A stretch of 13,024 bases of DNA from Jimgerdemannia flammicorona (taxonomy: Eukaryota; Mucoromycota; Endogonomycetes; Endogonales; Endogonaceae): assembly GCA_003990745.1 (NCBI GenBank), contig RBNI01005102.1, positions 1 through 13,024 on the forward strand, read 5' to 3'. The notes beneath the pieces are model-generated. The model was not told where the DNA came from, did no database searches, and worked only from the letters and a program-made list of their open reading frames with translations. The first letter of the stretch is position 1, and every line of letters begins with the position of its first letter. The position numbers and the translations under genes were made by a program. Below are positions 1 through 7,501 of the stretch, in pieces.

Positions 1-385
1 CCCCTTCTTGCTGAAAGACCACTTTGTCTAACACAATCTCCACCCTCCCACCACTCTGCTCACAGATCCACACCACTAAACTGCGCCGTCGCCCCCCCTG
101 AGGACCCCAACCCACCCACCATCCCATCAGCAGATCTCCCAACAGCTCCTCCCACCTTGATATCTTCTCCTGCAGCCCCAAATGCCACCTCTCCTCAAAT
201 ACAAAGAGCCAATGTCCTGCCAATTCCACCCACACTGCTAACACCCACCCTACAGTGAGCCAGCTATCACCTACCCCACCCACCAGCCGAGATCTCAAGT
301 CCTCCCAGTGGCCCCCCTCCCCCACCAGCCTATATCCCACACTCAGTCTATCTCCTATTTCTACCCAAAATTCCCCCAAAACCTC

Positions 386-457
386 ACACTCTCCCAACCA
401 ATGTTCTGGCATCTGCATATAACCTCCAGCATGCCCAACATCATAGCACTCCTCACA
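386..457 (-). other. LINE-A C-terminal Cys/His finger
   Basis: The reading C-E-E-C (457-446) followed by H-x4-C (His at 403-401, Cys at 388-386) and then a LGEFW tail matches the zinc-finger-like domain found after the RT in many plant and fungal LINEs. All four putative ligands are present here, unlike in LINE-B. Confidence 0.8.
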
Positions 458-1409
458 ATCGAACTGACCACTGTCCACCAGATGCCCAGTGTGGAAATTC
501 AACATGATATTCCTCTGCAGCATTCTCCACCATACCACCCAGAACTTGGGAGGAAGCCACCTCCACACCTCTGCACTCCAAGATCAGATACCTGCCCAGT
601 CCCACTCCTTGCCGATCCCTGCTGCCTACCAGCCACTCAGCCAAAGATCCTGGCCCAGACCCTGCTGATACTCCACTCTATCCCCAATATGAAACATAGC
701 AAGTGGAGCACCCCCCAGGAGCAGACACTCCCATTACCACATACTAGGCCCCCACATCACCTCCCCCTCATCACCTCGCCAGTGCAGGCCAATTCGGTGT
801 ACCCCATCTACTACTCCCCACCAAAAGCCCTTAAATCACAGCCACCGAGTTCCATTCAACCCTACCAGAGAGAGCAGATCACCTGAGGACCCTCAGGGGG
901 AGGTTCTCATCTCCCACACCTTCTGTAGCAGAGGCACCCAACCCCCTCCCTGCAGTTCAGCAGCTCTCTTCAACCATCAGACTCGCAAGCAGTACAACCT
1001 CTTAGGAAAATCCACAAGGCCAAGACCTCCCCTGACCACCGGCATTGCAAGAGTATCCCAACTGACCTGGGACCTCCTCTCTGCCCAAATCCAATCTCTA
1101 GCCACCTTCGTCAGCCTCTTCACCACCCAAGCTGAAAAGTCAAGGTGGTAGGCCACATACCACAGCTTGGGGAACCAGTATACATTCAGAATTGATACTT
1201 GCCCTACTAGAGAAATATGACAGCCTCTCCAACCTCAAAGGGCCTCCTCCCAAATAGTCACCCTGCTCTCCCACCACACTCGTGGCAAGACAGAACCATA
1301 TACAGAGAGGAAGATACCCAAATACTGCACCACTTCACCAGTAGGGACAATTGTTCTAATGACGTCCCCACCTACTAGCCCATTCCCAAGCACCATTGTC
1401 TCACACTTA

Positions 1410-1685
1410 TGCTAGTTGAGCTTTGCCCCAGAATGAGCCTCATACCATTCCACTGTCTTCCTAAGTGTCTCGACATCTGCCATAGACCCAAGTCCAACCA
1501 CTATGTCATCAGCAAAGGCCCCCACCTTCCACACTATACCATATATAGATAGTCCTGCCACCTTCCGGTGAATCCTATCCATCAATGGCTCTAATAAAAG
1601 GGCATAGAGGATAGAGGACAGAGGGTCCCCCTGAGGCACTCCTCTCCCCAAGGAAAATACCAGACCATGATGACCATTACACATC
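1410..1685 (-). other. LINE-A reverse transcriptase, C-terminal half
   Basis: After the LTR the RT resumes with MCNGHHGLVFSLGRGVPQG, block B of non-LTR reverse transcriptases. Then comes the catalytic FADD box at 1516-1505 and the GAKLN strand, which ends in a TAG at 1412-1414 with homology continuing (HKCET). The frame matches the N-terminal half once 788 bp (LTR plus one target duplication) are removed. Confidence 0.92.
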
Positions 1686-1690
1686 AGTGC
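1686..1690. repeat. Target-site duplication, left copy (agtgc)
   Basis: These five bases directly precede the TG end of the LTR and are repeated exactly at its other side. Five bp is the usual duplication made by LTR-retrotransposon integrases. Confidence 0.85.
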
Positions 1691-1732
1691 TGTAATAGAG
1701 CGAACAGATGGGACACGACAAACGACGAGCAA

Positions 1733-1756
1733 TCACGTGACCCGGCGATGACGTCA
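1733..1756. promoter_or_regulatory. Paired palindromes in LTR U3: E-box-like and CRE-like
   Basis: TCACGTGA (1733-1740) contains CACGTG, and TGACGTCA (1749-1756) is a perfect CRE/ATF-type palindrome. Both lie near the start of the presumed U3 in a CpG-dense stretch. bHLH and bZIP factors recognise such sites in fungi. Their use here is inferred from position only. Confidence 0.45.
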
Positions 1757-2024
1757 TCATACAATCGAGTGCGGCATATGAATAACAAGTGACGAACGAA
1801 TGAACGATGCAAACGAACGACGCAGAAAATGATATTTAGCTTAACCCTGACAACTGGCGCCACAGCAACAGTTGCCACAGCTACTGATCATTGCCTAGTA
1901 ATTGAGGTCCTGATCACAAAGATATTCTTTACCAAAAACCACCTGACAAAGGTCACGATCACAAACCTCATTATAGTTACCAAATTAGTCACTCATACTT
2001 AGTCAGAAATCGCAGACCAACTTG

Positions 2025-2031
2025 TATAAAT
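2025..2031 (+). promoter_or_regulatory. Putative LTR TATA box
   Basis: TATAAAT is followed about 20 bp later by AATAAA (2052-2057), as in compact LTRs where promoter and polyadenylation signal lie close to the U3/R border. A second TATATAAAT at 2206-2214 is an alternative. Confidence 0.5.
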
Positions 2032-2051
2032 ATCCCCCAGTTTCCATCCAA

Positions 2052-2057
2052 AATAAA
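2052..2057 (+). terminator. Putative LTR polyadenylation signal AATAAA
   Basis: AATAAA lies in the sequence caaaataaagcag, downstream of the TATA box. It supports a plus orientation for the solo LTR. Confidence 0.45.
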
Positions 2058-2093
2058 GCAGTTTTAGTTCAGTCCTTGATACAAGAATCAAGT

Positions 2094-2112
2094 CCCCCCC
2101 CACACACACACA
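2094..2112. repeat. C-run plus (AC)n simple repeat inside the LTR
   Basis: Eight C residues are followed by about five AC units. It is a simple-sequence tract with no visible role, useful only as a marker of this LTR family. Confidence 0.7.
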
Positions 2113-2473
2113 TTCCCCTGAGTCTTAGTAATGACATCTAAGTGACTCTAGTGTTTCTGACTAAACTCCAGAAGCCTAGCTAACTTCTACCAGAACTGAG
2201 ACTGGTATATAAATCCCCAAAGACTTAAGTAAACCCATTGAACCTGAATTCCAAGGCAAATTCAGTCTGTACACAACAAAGAACAAGACCCTCGAAATAG
2301 GGCACAAGAGAAAGACCTTTGAAAGATAAGGCACTGCCACTACAACTACTTAAAGCGAGCGCTTCCTCAACTGAAGGCTTCTTGGTACACATTGTGTACT
2401 AAGTCCCTAAGTAATAGTCCACTTCCCTAATTATCCAAAGGATAAGAGAGGGATAGAAGTGAGAGTTATTACA

Positions 2474-2478
2474 AGTGC
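2474..2478. repeat. Target-site duplication, right copy (agtgc)
   Basis: An exact second copy of agtgc directly follows the CA end of the LTR. Together with the restored RT frame it fixes both ends of the insertion to the base. Confidence 0.85.
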
Positions 2479-3030
2479 TGCCCAACTGCTCTCCAGTAGG
2501 TTCAACATAGAAGCCCGAAATCTTGGGGAAACCCCAATATGATCCAAAACCTTGCCCAGCCAAACTCACCATATGTAGTCATAGGCCTTCTCCTGGTCCA
2601 AAAAGACCAACCTTCCATCCAGTCCACAAGCCTGGGCCCCTTCAATAACCTCATGCACCCATGCAGTCCCATCTCTTATAAGTCTGCCTCCAACAAAGCC
2701 CTGCTGCTCCTCCCCCAGCACCTGTTGTGCAACCCTCTGCAGCCTCACAACAATCACCTTAGTCACCATCTTCCTATCCATATCCAGAAGCATAATTGGT
2801 CTCCAGTTCTTCCAGTCTTCCCTCCTCCCCTTGTCTTTGTACAATAAGGCCACTAGCCCAAGGTCCTGCTCTCCCACCCACTTGCTACTCTGAAGAACAT
2901 GGTCACAGAGAGCAGCCATCTCACCCAATACTCTGGGGACCTTCACCATCTTCTTCCAGAAGTCCCATGGTAATCCATCCTCCCCTGATGCTGTTCCAAG
3001 TTTAGTTGCTGTGAGGACACTCTGGATCTC
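2479..3030 (-). other. LINE-A reverse transcriptase, N-terminal half
   Basis: The block TASGEDGLPWDFW (about 2998-2960) is the fingers motif before RT1. It is followed by LGLVALLYKDKG, then NWRPIMLLDMDRK, then GFVGGRLIRDG. Catalytic block A, FLDQEKAYD, lies at 2604-2578 and carries the first catalytic Asp. A stop (TGA) follows shortly after, at YDYIW*. The domain is cut at 2473 by the LTR. Confidence 0.92.
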
Positions 3031-3732
3031 CTCTCCTTGTACTGATAAGATCAAGTCACCCAGTCTGTCTACTTGTGGTGGCCCTCACTCCTCTAGCATG
3101 TCTGCAATTGCTACCTCATCAGCACCCCCTTCTCCCTCACTCCACAAACCCTGCCATCTTGCCTTCAGAACCCCTAAGATTTGTTGTATTCCATGCACTA
3201 TGTCCCCATCCACATTTAGGACCCCATCCCACTGATGTCATACTCTCCTAGCTTTGAGAAGTCTTGATAAGTATCTAGTAGGCTGCTCACTCTCCTCAAG
3301 TCCCTGCCACTATAGCCTAGCAGCCATACCTTACATGTGAGTCTCCTCCTCCTCTCTCAACACCTGTTGTAGTTCCACTATCTCCAATTTTGCCTGCTCT
3401 ATCCTCCAATCCTCAACCCTATCCAAAGTAAGCAAATCCATCCAATCCATTTGCAATCTCCTCAGCCTACTGGAAGCACACCTTGTGCGCTTCCTCCTCT
3501 GTCTCCCCACATCTCTACCAGCTTCTCCCCAATAGACCCTCATAGCCTCTTTCAATCTCATCCAATGGACCCCCACAGACCAGCCCTCATGCCTCCAGAC
3601 ATAGATCTTAGCCTGAATGTCCTCCACCCAAGAGTCTCACAACCCCTTCTCGGCCAGTAGGGAGGAGTTAAGGTGCCAATGTCTGGGTCCATCTCCACTC
3701 CCCCCAAACTGCCCCCACCCCAAAAGTCCCCA

Positions 3733-4411
3733 GTGATCAGACCATGGGCACTACTCTACCTCCAATATCTTCCAAACATCAAAGCCCCAACACTCAGCTG
3801 TCAAAATCCAGCCAATCCTAGTGCCCAGACTATTCACCCAATGCGTGTAGACCCTGGTATCACCCTACCATGTTCTGCCCATATCCCCTAAGGAGCTCAA
3901 GTTCTCCACCTTCTTCCAAACATCCAGACCTCCACTACTCCCCTCTGCATTCCTCCCTCCATCAGTTCTGTCAAGAAGCTGATCCCGAACCATATTAAAG
4001 TCTCCATCAAGAACATTAACCCCTTCCTCCAAGAGAATACCTCCTCCAGCAGCTCCTTAATCCATGCAATCCTCTCACTCCTTACTGCTGGACAGTAGCA
4101 AGAGCCAACTCTCACTGACTCCCAACCTGGCTGATGCCAATCTCCCCAAACCAATCGATCCCCCAGCTTCTGATTCCCTCCAGATCACCTCTACTCTTCC
4201 TCACCAGAATCGCCACTTTTCCAAACCAAGCAGTAGCCCCCCCCCATTCCCTAGTCTATTCTATCCGATCATCCTCATCCTCACATCGTATGTCCTGTAG
4301 TAAAAAGAGATCAGCCTCCAATCTCTTGAGCCAAGTAAAAATGTTCTTATGCTGCCCTGCTTCCCTTAATCTATTCATATTCAGAGAGAAAATATTGGTT
4401 GTACTGTTCAT
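3733..4411 (-). other. LINE-A endonuclease domain (AP/EEP type)
   Basis: The domain starts with a FSLNMN strand near 4390, then LLQD at 4300-4292, where the family norm is Q-E. A region reading FGKVAILV and YCP..RSERIAW follows, then GDFN at 4005-3994, a TRIGWIL segment where an Asp usually follows the Ile, and SDH at 3741-3733. These are the landmark blocks of LINE endonucleases. Three reading frames are needed to read it through. Confidence 0.88.
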
Positions 4412-4441
4412 AGGAAAAATGTTATATAGTGATCCTATCCT

Positions 4442-6475
4442 CTACAAGTCCACATTCAGCACCTCCTGCTCCAAGTTCAAGTCATGTTCAGCAGCTAGCT
4501 CTCTTTTGCCTGCCTTCCTTGCCTCCAACCCTCCCAGAAGTTCCACCATTGCCTCATCCTCTCTCTCCTCAAAATCCTCATGATACTCCAGACAGACCTC
4601 CTACCAGAGCTGCAAACCATGATGCTCTGCCCAACAGTAGGCCACCCACTTACTAGCGACAACCCCCAGCTCCACCTTCTTAACCTCATCAACCTCATAT
4701 CCCTCCTTCTCTAGGAGGATTGCAAGAATCTCCACCTTCAGCACCTCCATTACTCCATCTCCATGCAGAATCTGTGTCCAATGCTCCTCAGGCATCACAC
4801 ATAGGTCCACTTCCCCCAATGCCTCTACCATAAGGTTATCCATCACCTTGCTCATTCACAGCAGGTTCCCCACCTCCTTCCCTCTCAGTGTCCCTGGCCG
4901 CCCTGCATCCAACATTGTGATATCAGCTTCTACACTGGCAGCCTCATCCCACTCCTCCTCTGGGACATCCACCAGTTCATCCTTGCCAACTGCCACCACC
5001 TGACCCCCTTTCACCACTTCAGGGACTCCAAACTGTACCCTCTGTGCCCCCTTTATCAAAACATCATCTGCCACCCCTCTCTCTGCCATTGGGCCCCTCC
5101 TGATAAGTGGAGGGGGGGTGGAATCCAACTCCTGCTCCCAGACTTCAAATGTACCGTCCTTATAGGGGTTCTTGTTCGGCACCTTCCCAGCCCCTTCCTT
5201 GTTCTCTTCTACCTCTCTTCCTCCATTACTAGCCCAGACACTGGCCTCGATGCCCCTAGCCTCCCCAGTGCTATCCACCTTCTTCTTAGCCCCACTGCTC
5301 ATACTCACCAACAGCTCCCTCTGCTGCTTGTGCCCCAGGGCCCACTCCCACTGCCCCTTGTCCATTCAAATCCTCTTCATCTCTATAATCTCCAGATGTG
5401 TCGACTCCTCATAGAGCTTCCAGGCCTTCGCCCTCCATTCAACTGCACCACTCAGCTCCTCCAGTGCTTCCAGCAAGTCCTCCTCCTCCTCTTCACTCCC
5501 CTTCACCCTCAATACTCTACAGACAACTGCCCCCCACATCAACACCAAGGGTCAGTCATTTGCCTTTCCAGTGGCCTCCCTCTCTGCCAGCCTAATCCTG
5601 ACATCCACATTGCCTGTCCTGATTGCTGTCCCCTCCCACACCCAGAAGCTGATATCCACCACATCACCATACTCTGCCACCACCTCCTCTACCCTCCTCC
5701 TGGTCTCAACTTTCATCACTATAGGCACCCCTTTGACTACCAGCTATACCACCCTGGGGTCCCACCTAAGGCAGCATACCATTGGGACTACCACTTCTCC
5801 AACCACCACTCCAGTCTTCATCATCTCATCCAGTGAACCTGCTTCCTCAAAGCCCACCTCCACCCCCTCCAGCCCCTTCAGAAACTTCACTGAGGCTGCC
5901 CCAGCCACCTGCTGTGAGATAAGCCCCAGGACCATCCTGGTCATCACTGCCAAGCCCCAGAAGCACAAGGTAGCTGCGAACTCCGAAACCAACTTCTTGA
6001 GTAATAGTGCCACCACCAGCCCCGTCACACCATCAGCCAGGTCCCCCTTCTGAATTGGTAGCCCCAGCCCTACTCTGCCATTAGCTGTCACATCTCTTTT
6101 TTTTGCCTGATTCGCCATCACACCACCATCAGTAGTCCCACCACTACCCCCAGCAGCTACTTCACTTCCTCCATCTCCCACCAGTGAAGGCCCAGCTCCC
6201 CCAGCATCCCCATCCTTCTGCTTCCCCTTCCCTCCTGCCTGACCACTGCAGGCTCCCATCAGCCAACCCCCAGTCCTCAGCGTGTCTGCAAAGCTCCTTC
6301 CCTGCCACCCGCCAGCCCCCCCACCAGCGCTGCCTCCACTACCTGAGCTGCCCAGTCCACTCGAGCCACCAAAAGACCCCATTCCCAGCCCATACCCTCT
6401 CCCAATATGTTGCCAGTCGAAGGCCCCAGGTCTACCTGACCTAGTATGCACATTGGCTTGCTTGCTAGTTGACAT
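4442..6475 (-). pseudogene. LINE-A ORF1 (Gag-like RNA-binding protein), broken by five stops
   Basis: One uninterrupted reading frame runs from ATG 6475 to TAG 4442-4444, about 677 codons, with internal stops at 5744-5746 (TAG), 5552-5554 (TGA), 5366-5368 (TGA), 4856-4858 (TGA) and 4601-4603 (TAG) and no frameshift. A TTG at 6496 extends the frame, but ATG 6475 is the natural start. Parts in order: a Gly/Ser-rich N-terminus (residues about 20-75); a hydrophobic helical stretch (about 155-195); an RRM-like segment (about 237-297) with strands around VVQLVVKGVP and NVDVRIRL; an acidic, probably coiled region beginning SEEEEEDLLEALEEL; and a helical C-terminus including EGYEVDEV. No CCHC knuckle is visible. 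LINE-B has the same protein in a diverged form (VVHLVVKG, EGYKVDDA). The role in binding the element's RNA is inferred from position and the RRM-like pattern. Confidence 0.85.
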
Positions 6476-6589
6476 CTCCTTAATATCTTTCTCCAATAAA
6501 CGATTTGAAAGTGTGTAGTAAAGTGTGTATAATGTGAATTATAGCAGAGAGAGATGCTGTCTAGACTCTTCTCTACTATTTGTATCTCT
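6371..6589 (-). repeat. 219-bp tandem repeat, copy 1 (LINE-A leader and ORF1 start)
   Basis: This unit matches the next 219 bp at a constant offset. The 16-mer TATAATGTGAATTATA occurs at 6528-6543 and again at 6747-6762. Copy 1 contains the ORF1 ATG (6475) and about 34 of its codons, plus the leader upstream. It still holds CpG sites (about 6417 and 6501). Confidence 0.75.
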
Positions 6590-6808
6590 AAAAGTACTCA
6601 TTCCTAGGTCATAACTTCTCCCTACATATTGCTAGCTAAATGCTCTAGATCCACCTGAGCCAGTATGTCTGTCAGAACTCTTGCTCAATGATATATTGCT
6701 AGTACTTTTTCTCTGAGTTATATTGAAAAGTGTTACTTGAAGTTTATATAATGTGAATTATACCAGAGAAAGGTAAATTTAGTTACTTCTTTCTCTATTA
6801 CTGTATTA
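6590..6808 (-). repeat. 219-bp tandem repeat, copy 2 (decayed)
   Basis: The unit is roughly 60-65% identical to copy 1 by eye, with no net indel up to about 6775 and weaker matching after that. The codon matching the ORF1 start reads ATA at 6694-6692 in place of ATG. The peptide equivalents HT.SG and GR.Y.LGM can still be read, with a TAG where copy 1 has Trp. There is no CpG. It is either an old duplication of the LINE-A 5' end or the remnant of a neighbouring related copy. Confidence 0.68.
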
Positions 6809-7192
6809 ATCATAAGATATAGACAGATGACTATCTAGATCTCTTTTTTCCTAACTTTATCCTCTCTACTCTAGTGTGGTTTACTATATCTATAAGAATG
6901 TAGTTAGAGAGAGATAATAGTGATGTATTGCTCCTTTATTAGTATCAGATTAGTATCTTCTTCACTTTTTTGTAGTTTCTAATATCTCTGACTATATCTA
7001 AGATATACTTATTTTAGTACAGCATATTCTTTCTTTTGCTATCATTAATAAAATATTATCTTAGTATATATATCATAGGCTATATAGAGTATTAGCCAAT
7101 ATTGAGCATCAAGTACTAGTATAGATTACTTGCAGATCCTCAGTATCTATAGTGGGGCCCTCTGAGCTTTAGTAAGCTTCCTAGTAAGTATA

Positions 7193-7208
7193 ATACTAGT
7201 ATAGGTGA
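7193..7208 (+). repeat. 16-bp inverted repeat, left arm
   Basis: ATACTAGTATAGGTGA is the exact reverse complement of 7372-7387, with 163 bp between the arms. The outer ten bases, ATACTAGTAT, are themselves palindromic. Confidence 0.7.
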
Positions 7209-7371
7209 CTGTTTTTTAGGTGAAATTGGGATAGGAGGGGAGATAGTCATCACAGATAGAAGAAAGAGTGATTATAGTAGACCAGAAATTTCTTTTACTC
7301 AAACCATTCAGAGAGAACTAAGCCACACAGATATCTTTTTGTAAAAAACAATACATTTTTATGTTTTCACT

Positions 7372-7387
7372 TCACCTATACTAGTAT
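7372..7387 (-). repeat. 16-bp inverted repeat, right arm
   Basis: TCACCTATACTAGTAT pairs perfectly with the left arm. No convincing target duplication flanks the 195-bp unit, so a MITE call would be weak. Confidence 0.7.
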
Positions 7388-7501
7388 ACTCAGTGTATAG
7401 AAGTCAGATAATATCATACAACAAGTTCTATCAAAATCTGTTGAGTTTTCATACTATAGTGAATCAAGATTCATTGAGCTCTGAGTACTTGAAGAGGGAG
7501 A

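Larger units (their letters stand above)
1691..2473 (+). mobile_element. Solo LTR of an LTR retrotransposon, nested in LINE-A
   Basis: The 783-bp insert begins TGTAATA and ends TATTACA, a 7-bp terminal inverted repeat with TG...CA ends typical of LTRs. It is bracketed by the direct repeat agtgc (1686-1690 and 2474-2478). Excision of 788 bp restores the LINE RT frame at the codons for S-W-A-A-L-M-C-N-G. Plus orientation is suggested by TATAAAT at 2025-2031 and AATAAA at 2052-2057. There is no internal coding region and no second LTR, so it is probably the product of LTR-LTR recombination. The first 170 bp are CpG-rich, unlike everything around it. A MITE is less likely because the inverted ends are only 7 bp long. 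Confidence 0.86.
1..4411 (-). pseudogene. LINE-A ORF2 (endonuclease-reverse transcriptase), partial and disrupted
   Basis: The frame opens at ATG 4411, ten codons after the ORF1 stop and in the same frame. Domains in order: AP-like endonuclease (4411-3733), a Trp/Arg-rich linker with GPRHWHLNSSLL just after it, reverse transcriptase (about 3030-1410), a thumb/connection part with QYLGI and GGLGLVDF, and a Cys/His finger (457-386). Two frameshifts lie in the endonuclease, one near 4180-4120 and one near 4060-4010. From the GDFN motif to the left edge the frame holds, apart from point stops and the LTR insertion. Stops include TAG at 1412-1414. The protein would nick target DNA and prime cDNA synthesis on it. 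It cannot be made from this copy. The natural C-terminus may lie just beyond position 1. Confidence 0.9.
1..6558 (-). mobile_element. LINE-A: degenerate non-LTR retrotransposon, 3' end beyond left edge
   Basis: The minus strand carries the full order of a two-ORF LINE: a glycine-rich ORF1, then endonuclease, reverse transcriptase and a C-terminal Cys/His finger. The element is split by a solo LTR at 1691-2473. Its 3' end (UTR and poly-A) is not seen, because coding similarity continues to position 1. The 5' boundary is uncertain: ORF1 starts at 6475, the leader runs to at least 6558, and a second copy of the leader follows at 6590-6808. The coding strand is rich in G and poor in C, so the plus strand here looks C-rich. 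RT motifs such as DQEKAYD and GVPQGDPLSS resemble L1/Tx1-like and several fungal LINE families more than classical Tad1, but I cannot assign a clade from sequence alone. Confidence 0.93.
6809..7463. other. AT-rich spacer between the head-to-head LINEs, no gene seen
   Basis: No frame here carries recognisable protein similarity. The sequence is rich in TATA, TAG and CTA words and lacks CpG. It probably contains the remains of the LINE-B 5' leader and perhaps further decayed leader repeats of LINE-A, but no boundary can be placed. The short repeats at 7114-7124, 7193-7208 and 7372-7387 are the only structure I could find. Confidence 0.6.

Noticed and set aside
308..886. Plus-strand proline-rich open frame of 192 codons
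   Set aside because: It is the antisense shadow of the LINE-A ORF2 C-terminus. The minus strand has the conserved finger and tail here, and the Pro/Ser/His-rich composition simply mirrors the G-rich coding strand.
1855..1872. TGGCGCC resembling an LTR-retrotransposon primer-binding site
   Set aside because: It lies inside the LTR, not after its 3' end, and the following bases do not continue as the complement of a tRNA 3' half with a T-arm pattern.
1684..1878. 64-codon minus-strand frame in the LTR
   Set aside because: It starts inside non-coding LTR sequence and runs into the LINE junction, with no conserved features.
5890..6010. Possible membrane segment in ORF1 (hydrophobic stretch near residues 155-195)
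   Set aside because: It contains Lys and Glu at regular intervals and is more likely an amphipathic or buried helix. No signal peptide precedes it.
5330..6053. Overlapping plus-strand open frames of 160-168 codons
   Set aside because: They are antisense to ORF1, in two frames, with low-complexity Pro/Ser/Thr content. The conserved relative in LINE-B supports the opposite strand.
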